A stretch of DNA of 48,454 bases from Rhynchosporium graminicola (GCA_900074885.1 FJUW01000102.1:8051-56504), one strand, 5' to 3'. Shown: positions 22,561 to 34,529, numbered from the stretch's first letter. Made by a program: numbers and translations. The notes: generated from the letters alone by a model not told the origin.

Positions 22561-23200
22561 AGTCTAATAACTTATATAATATCTCTATTAGTAGAGCGAG
22601 TCTAGATAATATAAGTAATATACGCTATTTAAGGACTAAGTAGTTAATAACATTTTTTAAGCGGAGCTCGAGATAAATATATAGGTTTTTATAGTTCTTA
22701 CGCTTACGAGAATAAGTTATATAAGCGCAGGAGTAAATAGACTATATAAGTTAGCAGATATTAGGCGAAAATAGATAAGATCCGACTTATATTCTAATCG
22801 ATATAGTCGACTCCGGAGAGAGTATAAGTAGTATAATAAATAATAAAAGCTATCTGACTCCGATTAGTAATAAGTAAGGTATAGTACTTTTAGAGTAGAG
22901 ATAAGAGATAGTAAAAGAGAAGAGTAATCGACGCTAAACGATCTTATTAACTTATAGTTTATAATAGTTAATTAAAAAGAAAGGAATTAGTCTATAAAGT
23001 AATAGAAGGAGGTATATATAACTAAGGCGGGAGTATTTACTAATTCAATTAATAATAGAAGGAAAAGTAATAATAAAGAAATAAGAAGATATAATAAGCC
23101 TTACTATTATTATAAGCCGGAAATAAATAAAGGAGTTATGCAAATAAATAACTAGAGGCTTTATACGACTTTACTAGTATTATTAATTATTCCTTTACTA
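22561..23200 (+). pseudogene. Possible extra 3' reading frame in element A
   Basis: One plus-strand frame is open for about 200 codons apart from TAA/TAG. It reads for example TYILIDIVDSGESISSI and LIQLIIEGKVIIKK. It lies downstream of the chromodomain, where chromoviruses normally have only an untranslated region. No domain is recognised and there is no second copy to compare, so coding is an inference. Confidence 0.4.
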
Positions 23201-23358
23201 TCGGTTCGCTATTATACTTTATTAGTCTACTATTATTATTAACTTCTAAGCGAAATCAGCACGAAGCGAGAAAAAGAATCGCAGATATAATAAGCCCTAA
23301 CTATATATAATAAGGCGGGATATAGGTCTTTAGAGGCGAACCCCGATATAAGATAAGC

Positions 23359-23377
23359 AGAGGGAAGAGAGGAGTAA
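23359..23377 (+). other. Element A polypurine tract
   Basis: AGAGGGAAGAGAGGAGTAA directly before the right LTR, in the position required for priming plus-strand synthesis. Confidence 0.75.
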
Positions 23378-23545
23378 TATAAGAGGCGAGCCCTAGGATT
23401 AAGTACTAGCGATACCTATACTTACTAAGCCTAGCGGCACCCGTATATTTTCCTTCGGAGCTAAGCTAGAACCTGACTCTCTCCTGTATCGAACTTCTTG
23501 AATACTATACTTAACCATCTGCGTACGCGTTACTCACCCGTGATA
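23378..23545 (+). repeat. Element A, right LTR (168 bp)
   Basis: Starts TATAAGAGGCGAG (TG changed to TA) and ends CCGTGATA. Followed by the target duplication GTAGT at 23546-23550. Confidence 0.93.
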
Positions 23546-23592
23546 GTAGTATTAGTACGTATAATATTAGATTAAGTACTAGTCTATATAGC

Positions 23593-23701
23593 ATTGAGCT
23601 ATTTATGGATCACCAGTTAAAAAAAACGGGTCACGTGAAATGCTATAATTAGCTATACTTAGGCCTTAGCAGGTGCACGGCCGAAAAGGAGGAATATTAA
23701 A
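23593..23701 (+). repeat. Short direct repeat, right copy (109 bp)
   Basis: Second copy of the repeat at 8566-8673, with the same A-run plus CGGGTCACGTGA and GCACGGCCGAAAAG blocks. Confidence 0.75.
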
Positions 23702-23739
23702 TATTTCTAAGCTACTTAATATTCGTATATTTTGTTTAC

Positions 23740-25250
23740 GAGCCCTTACTATCCGTTTTTTTCATGCTCTCTACTAATAGAGTCTTCTCCTTCTAAATAG
23801 TATTCGAACTGTAAGTAGAATCGGCTTATTAATAACTTTCGAACGAATCGTATAAGTGCGCGATATAAGACGTATTTAAAGTATAACGTATATCTGTTCT
23901 TCTAGCTTCCGGTCCGAAACTAATAATAAGTAAGCAGATTAAGCGCTTTCCTAGTAGCTACTTAAAGAAATCGATCTTAATACTCCTCAGCGGACCTATA
24001 GCGTATCTATTATAAGCTTTCTAGCTACTTCTCGATCTATAAAGCGCCGCTAATAAACGTGTACATAAATCGAGGCCGATATAGCTACTTAACTCAATCG
24101 ACTTCCTCCTTTACTTTCTTTACCTCCGGAAGAGCTTCCTTTATAGCCTATACTTGCTCTAGTAATATTTACTCTAGTAATACCTACCCTAGTAGTACCT
24201 GCTCTAGAATAAGCTATTCCGTATAGATTTCAGTCTATTTTCGCTATTATAAGTCCGTAAGATATTAGTTAGATAGATTATTAGTATACTAAGTACGCTA
24301 TACTTCACTAGATCGATAAAGCAGAAGCTAGAGGTAAATACGAGCTATGTTATAAAAAGGGAGCTATTTATATAGACCTATTACGAGAAATACCGGATAC
24401 TTATTAAGGTTATTAGATAATACGGATCCGCGAAGTTAATCGTTTCGATAGAATATACGCTAATATAACGCTACTCTTTCTTTTATATCTATAAATACTA
24501 GTAAAGAAGATCGTATTAATCTTAATTATAGATTAAATATCTTTATATAGCCTATAATAAGCTATATTGCTTATAAGGGCTCTTAATTCCTAGTCCGCGA
24601 ATAATACTTATCTTTACTTAGTTATTTTTCTACGACTCTAATTACGTAACTAACGTTCGACTTATATATTATAATTCTCTTAATTCTATAATTCTACGCA
24701 ACTTATATAAGATAGTTATTACTAATAATATATTTATAGCTATATATCGGACCGCCTGAGAGCGATTATAAGTATAAGATAATAATTTTCAGATCGTTCT
24801 TAGCTTATAAATACGACTAGTAATATAAACTAGGACTAATAAAAGATATAAGAATCTTCTAGTTATAAATAAGGTTATAGGAATTATCTCGGATAAGTTT
24901 AATAAAGCTAGCTTTCGTAATATTATACTTGTAGTCTGAGAACCTTACTATAATAGACCGCGTTTATATCGAGTATATATTACGAATCCGGTATACTTTC
25001 TATTAAGTTATCTATTACTCTTTCCTTGTAGTAAGCTAAAGTAGTAGGTATTAGTCTTTATAGATCTATAATCGAGATCGAATTATAAAACACTTAGATT
25101 AATAGCTATTTTATAGGTTCCGGCTCTTTCGATAAGCCTATTAAACCCTAAATTGTTTCCGTACGAACTGTATATTTTAATAATATATTATCGATATCTA
25201 TATCGCTTATTATACTACTCGCCTAGAATATATAAAGAAGTATTAAGATA
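23740..25250 (-). pseudogene. Long RIP-degraded coding region, family not recognised
   Basis: On the minus strand the sequence reads for roughly 500 codons with stops almost only TAA/TAG. In its first part DIDIDNILLKYTVRTETI is followed by GLIGLSKEPEP, and in its last part AEEYxDRFL is followed by ISFGPEARRTDIRYTLNTSY. There is a short repeat of a LEQVLLGQ-like unit (24160-24212). The frame was followed by eye, and small frameshifts are possible. I recognise no transposon domain. It is cut off on the right by element F. Confidence 0.4.
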
Positions 25251-25254
25251 ATTA

Positions 25255-25465
25255 TGATACAAAAGTAAGGCAGGCTTTATTAGTAGTGAAAGATCACTTT
25301 AAGATATCAGGAGAAAGAGAATTAAAGTAGTCTCTGAATATTAAGTATAGAGAGCGTTATCTCTTTAGAAGAAAGAGAGAAAGCTTACTTTAAATATATA
25401 AGGAGATTATATAAGTATATACTAGGCTATATAGGTAATTAGATATAACGTGACTATATATAATA
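25255..25465 (+). repeat. Element F, left terminal repeat (211 bp)
   Basis: Starts TGATACAAAAGTAAGG and ends CGTGACTATATATAATA. It includes a palindrome-like GAGCGTTATCTC and two AGAAAGAGAGAAAG purine blocks. Same length as the right copy. Confidence 0.82.
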
Positions 25466-26104
25466 AGTGAAAGTATATAGTATACTCCCTATAGTTATCT
25501 CTTAGTATAAGGCTAGAGATTATTATTAACTATATGTATACTTTTACTTAGTTAGTAAATATAAATTATCTTAAGTAAGTAAAGAAGCTTCTAAATAGAG
25601 AGAATGAATTCTATTATTTATATAAATTAATAAAAGAAAGTATAGATAAAGTACGTGAACTAATTAAAGTCGAAGTAACTATTAAAGAGTAAAGTTAAGT
25701 AAATAAAGAAAGTTATAAAGCTATGGCCTTATATATAGTATAAAATCAGCTATTTGTAAGCTCTATATAATCGCTAAGTGAAGTTTAAATATCATATAGA
25801 AGTAATTCAATTTGAATAAATTATAAATCGAAGTCTAGGTTATATAATCTTAGAGAGTTATAAATAGTAGTCGTAACTAATTAAATAATCTTATCTTATT
25901 ATTATCTATTAATTCTGAAAGAGTAAAAGAAGCACTTTAAGCAGAAGAAGCTTCTAGATCGAAGAAGCACTCCAGGCAGCCTTATTTACTTATAAGAGTA
26001 TATAACTGAAGCCTTATAAGTATATAAAACCCTTATCTCGTATATAGAGAGGTTCTTCTTCCTTTAAATATAATACACTAAGATTCCCCGCGCTTACCTC
26101 TCTC
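25466..26104 (+). other. Element F leader region
   Basis: AT-rich stretch before the first solo LTR. It includes a TATA-like TATAAGTATATAAAACC near 26010 and a pyrimidine stretch, which could be a promoter. It also has a GAAGAAGC-type word repeated near 25945-25970. No gene is read. Confidence 0.4.
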
Positions 26105-26583
26105 TGTCACGAACCAGCATAGTTCTTGGCACCAAAACCGTCCTGGCACCAGAATACTGATAGTACCACCCAGTGGTGAGTACCAGACGGGTTTTGGTAC
26201 CAGAAAAGAGTTAGTACCATTGGAGGAAAGGCACCCACACGGTTATGGTACGAAACAGCGAGTGGTACTATACGTCTACCTGTATTATAGCTGTAGGTGA
26301 TCCAGGATCACGTGACATGCTAGACTGCTAGACAGGTCGCGAGAGCTTGCGCGCTCTGCAAGACGGTCTTGCACAGCTAGCATGAGGGAACGAAGGTTCT
26401 ATATAAGACTGACACTTCTGCTATTATTTAGGAGCTTCGTGCTCAAATTCATATAGCAATTAATACCTGCTTATAACGTCTTAATTCTAATTAAGAACCG
26501 AATTTCTTATTTACTTTACTTCATAGCTAATACTAACTGACGAGCCTGTACACCGCGTACCAGTCAGAACCAGGAACGTTATA
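26105..26583 (+). repeat. Solo LTR 1 (479 bp), little RIP
   Basis: Starts TGTCACGAACC, ends GGAACGTTATA, and is flanked on both sides by CTCTC (26100-26104 and 26584-26588). TpG and CpA are frequent, unlike the surroundings. It contains repeated GG(C/T)ACCA words in its first 200 bp, a TATA box CTATATAAGA near 26399 and a palindrome TGCAAGACGGTCTTGCA at 26357-26373. No internal sequence or second copy is present in the window, so it is called solo. The flanking CTCTC is low-complexity, which weakens the TSD argument slightly. Confidence 0.75.
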
Positions 26584-26628
26584 CTCTCCTTCTATTAATA
26601 ACTTTATTTTAAATCTTCTATTATTATT

Positions 26629-27850
26629 ATTATTATATCTTCTAATTCTCTAAATAAGAGATTACGAAAGGAAAACTCTTCTAAAGAGCCTGATACGCGT
26701 CCTATACTATATCGTTATATTATAGAATCCTCTTATAATATTAAAAGATCTTCTATTATACTTAGAAGATCCTCTATAAAAACTAGAAGATTTATAACTA
26801 AATCTGCTTATTATAATATTATAAGATTATTTTCTATCTTTTACTTTAATCCTTTAACTAATATATCTATAATATAGTTCGATAGCTCTTATTCTAAGGA
26901 AGATATCCCTTCTACTCTTTATCGCTTAGTAGCTCTACTATGAAATAATCTTAAAATCCGCTCTTTCTGATCTATTAAATATACTAATAAAGATAATAAT
27001 TCTAAGCTTAAGCTTAAGCTTAAATAGTATAATCTCTTAGATAATCTTTCTAATTACTTTATCTGCGAACTTTCTCTAATCTTCTAACGAGCTAAGTTAT
27101 CTTCTCGTGTACTAAAAGCTCTTTCTTCTTCTTTAAAAAAGGTTATTATATCTTCCTATAGCTATAAATCTGCTATTATTATACTAAAGTCTACTAGAGT
27201 AAAGCGCGAGATAGATAAGTAATCTCTTAATATTATACTTAATACTTATATAAAATATTCTAATATCTACTAAGTAAAGAGAATAATAATTCCTACTAAA
27301 GATATATTAGTATAGATATAGAAGGAACTAGATTAAAAGGTCGCTACTATATAAATATAGCTATAAAGTTAAAGAGATATTACTCTTATACTTCTTATAG
27401 CTGCTATATTCCTGCTACTTTTTAAATAATTACTTAAGCTAAGGAGTTTATAGATAGAAAGAGAACTAGTACTAAGGAATCTATAAGCTTTTATAATTCT
27501 GATCTTTTAATACTTTAGCTAATTTACTTAATTCCTTAAAAACTATTATATAAATCTTCGATAAGTACTTAAAGATATAAAAGCTAAGAGAGCTCTAAAG
27601 AAAAGTAATAGCGATATAAAGTTAGAATATAAGGTCGAGATCCTTAATATAAAGTCTATTAGACTTAGATCTTCTCTAAAGAAGAGAGATCGTAATAGTA
27701 GTATAAGTAGAGCTTCTACTAGTAAGTTTATAGAATTATATAGTAATAGAACTCCTTCTGAGGATCGAAAGTATTATACTAAGTATCAGATTAAGCGCTA
27801 GAAGAATAGCTTAGATTAAGTATCTACTTTTAATCTTCTTATATAAGTAT
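26629..27850 (+). pseudogene. Element F first coding region (about 405 codons), unrecognised
   Basis: One plus-strand frame is open for 1.2 kb apart from TAA/TAG and two TGA. It starts SSNSLNKRLRKENSSKEPDT and later reads SLKKRDRNSSISRASTSKF. It is Ser/Lys/Arg-rich, as in Gag-like or DNA-binding proteins, but no motif is diagnostic. Confidence 0.5.
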
Positions 27851-28801
27851 TCGTAGATCCCTAAAAGCTTAGTTTTTTAGTCTGAATTTAATATAATAAA
27901 AATACGCTAAGTAAGCGACTTAATATTATACTTAAAGCTCGTCTATTTATAATCTAAGATTTTCAAAATTTAAGAGAGATCTAAAAGCTTTGAATTTCTA
28001 TCGAGTGAGATTCTTTATAAGACTATCTACTAGTATATTATTAGTTAGAAGATAAGTTATTATAAATAATCCTTTAGCGTACTCTTACTTAAGCTATATA
28101 TTCTATATATTAATATATTACAGTTTAGTAATTATTCTCTTACTTTTATTCATAACTAGCTTAGTTATTTATTAGTTATCGTAAAAGATCTCCTAAGTCT
28201 CTCTAATATCGAAAGTAAGATCTTTAAAAAATCTCTAAAGAGCTATAGTTTTTTTTTACTAAGTTAGCTAATATAAGTAGTTTAGCTTTAGTTATAGAGG
28301 TTATAACTATATCTTATATTAAAGCTTTCTAAATTACTAGTTCTCTATATATAAGGATTAAATATCTTTAAGATAATCTTCTAGAGTTTAGATTATTTAT
28401 AAATAAAGTATTAGAAGCTGTTACTAAAGCTCTTAAGTATTCTCCTCTATAAATAATCCCTAGAAATTAAGTACTATAAAGATATTAAATTAGCTATTTG
28501 ATAGCTATAAAATAATCTAAAAAGGGATTAGTTAAGTACTTAGAGAGCTATAAGATAATATATAATATATCTAGTCGAACTATAATTATAATATAGAGAA
28601 CTAATCTTACTTTCTTTTAAAATACTTTAATTAACTTCTTTCTTTAAAGCTTAATTTAAGTTCTTAATAAGATTAAGTTAAGGAAGTAATATAGTTAAAT
28701 AGTTTCTATTTATTTAATTAAACTTATATACGATCTTTTTAATATACTAATTATATATAAGTAAGATAGTTTTAAGCTTTCTATTATAGAGTATTCTAAT
28801 A
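27851..28801 (+). pseudogene. Element F coding region, continued
   Basis: From about 28260 a plus-strand frame reads TKLANISSLALVIEVITISY and on to the second solo LTR, again with TAA/TAG only. No family is recognised. Frame relations to the previous segment are uncertain. Confidence 0.45.
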
Positions 28802-28806
28802 CTAAG

Positions 28807-29266
28807 TGTTGGATTTGTAACCAGTACCTTGGTCAGTTCTGCCTGCATTGGCATACACACCCTGTACCTTGTCAGTACATGTTCTTAGTACCTGGTTCAG
28901 TACCTTGCCCATGTACCTTGTTGTACCTGGCACCTACACCCTGTACCTTGTCAATAGCCTGTACCCTGCATACTCTATTAGAGTTACCATGAAGGTTCTC
29001 GATAGAGTTTTACTACTCTCTATTACGTATATCGTACTTCTAGAGGTTTCTACTGACGTACTACTGACGTAGTATGATTCTACAGTATACGTGTCCTCTT
29101 CTATGGAGTTCTGTATTACGTAGTATAGAATATTCTAGAGAGCTCACATAGCTATATAAGTAGCTAGAATCTCTCCTGTAGTTAGCTCTCTTCAAGCAAT
29201 CAAAGCAAGTCAAATTGATCACCTATTATTCTGACCTTTGGCCGATTTCCACCCTCAATTTTCACA
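28807..29266 (+). repeat. Solo LTR 2 (460 bp), essentially free of RIP
   Basis: Runs from TGTTGGATTTG to CAATTTTCACA with perfect 5-bp duplication CTAAG (28802-28806 and 29267-29271). The first 170 bp hold many copies of a (C)TGTACCTTG / CAGTACCTGG word. TpG/CpA content is normal, so it inserted after RIP of element F or escaped it. The 74-codon frame at 28848-29072 is a by-product of the repeats and not a gene. Confidence 0.9.
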
Positions 29267-29271
29267 CTAAG

Positions 29272-32200
29272 AGATTACTTAATATTACTTAGAATATATA
29301 TATTATATTTCGTATTTAGATAATCGATAAAGCTTTACTTAAGCTCCGTCTTATTATTATAAAAGAGTACTTACATATTATCTATATAGAATATAACTAT
29401 TAGTTTATAATCTCTATCTATAAATATATAAATATTTTCTAGATATAGAAATAGCTTAAGTTTGGATAAAGTATTAGTTATATATCTATATTATAAGTAT
29501 AAAGAATCTCTTATTCTATAGAGAGCGCGATTAATTCTAAGTACTTTTCTAGGAATTGAACCTCTAAGAGGAAAAAAGTAATATACTCTTTCTCTTTTAA
29601 TATCTCTTAAGGTATTAATAAATATATTAATAATATTAAAGTAATTGATCTTTAGATTAAAGTATACTATAAGAGCTATTACTATTCTGAATAATTTAGT
29701 ATTAAGTATACTAGCGTAAGTTAAGATAATTATTACTTCGCTTTAAAGATCTCTTCTAATTATAATTTAAGAGTAATATCTTTTAATATATCTATTTTTA
29801 TTAAGTTTATATTTAAAAATTTATATTAGAGGAATAAGCGTTTATATTATATACTAATTATATATCTCAGATTCCTAGTAGCTTTATTTCTTTATATTTC
29901 TTATCTCTAGATCTATATCTTTAGAAAACCGAGCTTTTATTAGATAGTTCTTAAGATTATTAAATCTCTTTAATTCTAGTAAGAGATCTATTATCTTAAT
30001 TCTTAGAAATTTAAGCTTTCTATTAATATTTAAAGATTAAGCTTCTAAAGTAGTAGCTATTATTAAGTTATTTAGTTTAGATATCTAAAGTATTTTAAAA
30101 GATACTAAGATTACTTTATATATTATTCTTAAGTCTAAAGTACTTCTTATTATATTTATATACTAATTAAGTATAATTATAGAGATTTAAAGATATATTT
30201 ATAGCTTAAGATTATTTTAGAGTTCCTTATAAGAAAGATTACTCTTAACTTAAGTACCTCGAGTTTCTTTACTTCTAATCTTTTAATAAGAGTTCTTTAT
30301 ATATTTAGAGCTTATTATAGTACTTAGTATTTGAAATACTAGAGTATTATTTACTTTCTTTAGATACTTAAGCCTTTTTATAGCTTTCTTCTTAGCTTTT
30401 AAAAGCTTCTTTTTAGAATATAAGCTTTAAACTTCTAATAATCTTTTAATAAAGTTATTAGAATAATTAATCGAATCTAATTCTATATCTAACCTATTAG
30501 TCGAATAACCGAGAATCACTTAGTACTTTTCCAATAGAAGTTTATATAGGATTCGTACCTCGATCTTAGATAATCGAAGTATTATTAATATAAATACTTC
30601 TTTAGTAACTTAATTAGAAGATATAAGTATTTCTTTAGTAACTTAATTATTTAAAAGATAGATATATCGCTTATTCTTAATTTATATATTCTTTTCGTAG
30701 TCTATAAGTAGTATTTCCTTACTTATAGTCGGCTCCTCTAAGCTTTATATTATACTTATCGTAAGCTCTAGGATTAATATATAATAGCTTTATCTTATTA
30801 TCTCTTTATTATATATATTTACTAATAGAGTAGCTTCTAAGGTCTAAAAGCTAGTGAAATTAAGCTAATCTCTAGAAGAGTTATTAGTTCCTTTTACTCT
30901 TAGATTCTAACTCTCTCGAGTATTATAAGCTTTTACGAAATGAACTAAGGGATTAAGGAGATCTTCTAATTTTCTTTTATTTAACTTAATCTCTAGAGAG
31001 ACTTCTTTAGAGATATCTTCTAAAATATTATTAAGGAGCTTAGCTTAAATAAGTTAAATTTAAGCTTCTTTAATAAAGTTATAGATTATTTAAGCTTTCT
31101 CTTTAGTAATTATAATTCTTTCCTTTAGAGAAAAGATATAGAATTCGTCTTTATTAAAATATATATTCTATAAAATAATAATCCTTTAGAGCGTAGGAAC
31201 CTAGATCTTATAGATATTAGAAGCTATATAGCTTACTAAATGCTTAATATAAGCTCTTATTAAAATTTTAAATACTTGATTTTCTTATCTTTTTATCTTT
31301 TCCTTTATTAATAAGTATATTTTATATCTATATATATATAAATTAAGCTCTAATTTAGTTTGAAATTCTATAGTTAAGCGAGTAATAATAGCTAGATTAT
31401 AAAATCAGAAATAGTTATAAGACTATTTATTATTCTCCTTAAGAGGTAATCTCTAATTATTCTCTCTCTTAAGTAATCTATTAAATAGATAAGTAATAGC
31501 TAAAGTATACTTAAGACTTAAGAAATCTAGGAGATTAGCTAATAGTTATATATAGATTCCTTTAGCTATTATTTCAGATCTTGCCCTTTTAATCTTATTA
31601 TTTAGCTTATATATATAAGCTAATAAGAGCTCGATTTCAATTCCGAGCTTTAAACTCTACTTCTAATAATATATAAATCCTTAAATTACTATAACTATCT
31701 TCTTCTAATTATATTTAAATATATAGATAGTAAAACGAAATTACCTTCTTACTTAAGCTTTAAAAGCTTCGAGATATTTAAAGATTTTATTATATTTCTT
31801 AATTCTTAAAGTAAAAGTAATAATTAGTCTATTATACTTATACTTAATTAGAAGTAACTATAATCTCTTTTAGTATACTAAAAAGTCGAATAGATCCTAT
31901 ATTATTCTCTAAAAAAAAAAAAAAGGATCACCTTTCTAGTAGCTATCTAGAGATCTTTTATAAAGTATATATAACTATATAATATTCGTATTTATACTTT
32001 CTTATTCCTTTAGTAATTATTACTTCTTAGGTATAGCTTATAAGCTTCCTAAGAGTATTTAGTATAAGATAAACTAGCTCTTAGATATTATATCTTCTTA
32101 GAATCTTTTCTAATAATTACTCTTTAAGCTAATTTTATAATAAATCTCTTAATAGATAGATCTAAAGATAAATATATCTATATAAAGTAGACTATTATAT

Positions 32201-34309
32201 TATTATACTTAAAGGAAAGATTTATTATAAAAGTAGATAGTTTAAATAAGCTTTATATTTAAAGAATATAAGATTCTAGTTTCGTTTAAGCTTTTAAATA
32301 ACTAAGTAAGAGATCTATAAGATTTCTTCTTCTTCTTAGTATAAAGTATAATCTAATTTATAATACTGATCCTTAAGTCTAATAATCGAGCTTTTAAGAT
32401 AATATTAATATAAAAACTATTTATTATTCTAATACTATAGAGCTTAATATTAAAGTGCTTTCTATCTAGTCTTAAAAGGACTCCTTTTATTAGCTAAGTT
32501 TTGCGCTTACTAATAAGGATTTAGAAAGTTCTACTTTTTATATAATTATTAATCTCTAACTTAATAAAAGATCTTTAAACTAAAAGATTATAATTATTAA
32601 CTAAGTTAGTAGCTTTATAATTATTAAAAAGAATAGATTAAGAGAGAGGATAAGCTCTATCTTTAACTAGATAGATCCTTAGTAATTCTATAAGCTCCTA
32701 ATTATTATCTAAGAAGAGTATAATAACTAGTTCTATTTTATTTCTATTTCGCTATATATTCTTATTTAAGATATTCCTTAGAAAGCTTAACTTATATTTA
32801 GAATATCTTACTACTTTAATAAGAAGATTATAAGTTACTTAGAAGATTAGTTAATTTATTCTAAAGCTAGCTTAGATATCTTTCTATTTACTAAAAATAA
32901 AATATTAGTATATTACTAAAGTTACTTCAGGATCTTAAGCTTTAATTATAATTAGATTACTATTTTTACTAGTAGTATAGATCTATCTATATATAATAAG
33001 CTATAATTTAGTATAGTTTATTAGCTTCTAGAGATAAGTTTTATCTTTTACGTATAGATAGAAGTACTTAATACGTTCTAATCTATTAGTAGTAATATAA
33101 GATAAGCTATATTAGTACTAACTCGAGATCTAAGTATTAAGAAAACGCTTTAACTTTTTCTTATATTACTTTAAAACTCTTAATATATATAATTAACTTA
33201 ACTTATATAGAATTCCTTAGCGACCTCCTTAAGAGTATATAGTAAGAGTCTTCTATATAGCTTAGCTCTTTAATACTTAATTAGAAAGTTATTTATTTAG
33301 AAGTAATCGAAAAATTTAATTATATTTAAGAAGTTTATAATTCTAAGATATCTTTCGATATTTAGGACCTTATAAAGTATATAATCTTTAATTAGAGATG
33401 AAAGTTTAATAATCTAAGCTTAAGAGTTTAAATTATTATCTTTTTCTTTATTTCTAGCGGATACTCCTATAATAAGATAAAGCTTATAAGCTTTCTATAT
33501 ATTAGATTAAATAATCGTAATAGTTTAATAGAGCTCTTATCTTAAAACTCTTAGAAGGTATTAAAGGTTTACTCTCTTTTCAGCTAGTAATCTCTTAATC
33601 GCTAGAGCTAAGTAAGTTAGTAATATAGTCTTCTCTACTTATATATAGACTTTAGCGTAACTAATAGCTTTTTAGCTATTAGTAGTAAGATCGAGTATTA
33701 ATTACTTATTTTCGATCTCTACTTAGCTTTCTATAATATTATAGTAATTCTAGTAGGTTTTTTAAGTCTAGCTAGAATAAGGCGTGCCGGAGTTAAATCG
33801 AGTACTTAACTCGTATCTCGAGTACTTCTAATTAGTTCAGACATCTACTCTTTAGCTTATTAAACTAATTTAAGCTCTTAAGCTTTTATTTCTATATTAA
33901 AGTATACTTTAGAGCTTCGATTCTTACTATCTACGATCTCTTATAGTAGTTATAGTCGGATTTAAAGAAGCTCGACTAGAGAGACTTAGTCTAATAGATC
34001 TAGGTCTATATATTACTATATTCTGATTATTCTAGCTATAAACTAAATATAAGAGATCTAATCTAGTTATTACTCTAGCTTCTTATAGATTATCTTATTA
34101 CTTAGATTAAGTAAGTTATTAGAAAGATTATTAAAAGATATAGTTTAAGAGGTTAAAAAGCTAACATAAGCTTCTATATAATACTAATTAATATATTATA
34201 AAAGGCCTAAATAAGTAATTCAAGTAATCGAAAGCTAGAATAAAGCTTTACTTCTATATATATAATAAGTAGCTTTAAATATGATATATCAATATATAGC
34301 TCTTAACTC
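29272..34309 (+). pseudogene. Element F large coding region, unrecognised
   Basis: Long plus-strand stretches are free of stops other than TAA/TAG. From 29821 one frame runs at least 650 bases (RNKRLYYILIIYLRFLVALF..., later LEFLIRKITLNLSTSSFF). From about 32460 another runs about 600 bases (SFALTNKDLESSTFYIIIN, DIFLFTKNKILVYY). Restoring Gln/Trp gives a Gln-, Ser- and Leu-rich protein. I checked by eye for YxDD, DDE and helicase Walker motifs and found none. It may be one very large polyprotein. A small tandem duplication (AAGTATTTCTTTAGTAAC unit) lies at 30591-30655. Confidence 0.45.
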
Positions 34310-34520
34310 TAGTATAAAAGTAAAGTAAGCTTTATTAGTAGTAAAAGATCACTTTAAGGTATTAGAAGATAGAGAATTAAAGTAGTCTCTGAATATTAAT
34401 TATAGAGAGCGTTATCTCTTCAGAAGAAAGAGAGAAAGCTTACTTTAAATATATAAGGAGATCATATAAGTATATACTAGGCTATACAGGTGATTGGATA
34501 TAACGTGACTATACATAATA
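34310..34520 (+). repeat. Element F, right terminal repeat (211 bp)
   Basis: Starts TAGTATAAAAGTAAAG and ends CGTGACTATACATAATA. The differences from the left copy are nearly all transitions. Confidence 0.82.
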
Positions 34521-34529
34521 GATAAAAGC

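Larger units (their letters stand above)
9028..23545 (+). mobile_element. Element A: RIP-degraded Ty3/gypsy chromovirus, interrupted by element B
   Basis: A Metaviridae-type element with two 168-bp LTRs and a 5-bp target duplication. Without the nested element B it is about 6.7 kb. Remains of gag, CCHC knuckle, reverse transcriptase, RNase H, integrase and a chromodomain are readable in order on the plus strand. All frames carry many TAA/TAG codons at former Gln and Trp positions, and TGA is rare, as expected when TpG has been eliminated. It cannot encode active proteins. Confidence 0.95.
25255..34520 (+). mobile_element. Element F: unassigned element with 211-bp terminal direct repeats
   Basis: Two 211-bp repeats in the same orientation (25255-25465 and 34310-34520) enclose about 8.8 kb, or about 7.9 kb without two solo LTR insertions. 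The ends and repeat length suggest an LTR retrotransposon. A clean target duplication could not be found, so the exact borders are uncertain by a few bases. Much of the interior reads as former coding sequence on the plus strand (TAA/TAG stops only, with rare TGA). I could not find an RT catalytic box, an integrase D,D,E triad or a transposase motif. Confidence 0.6.

Noticed and set aside
28848..29072. 74-codon open frame (MAYTPCTLSV...)
   Set aside because: It lies wholly inside solo LTR 2 and consists of translated GTACC repeats.
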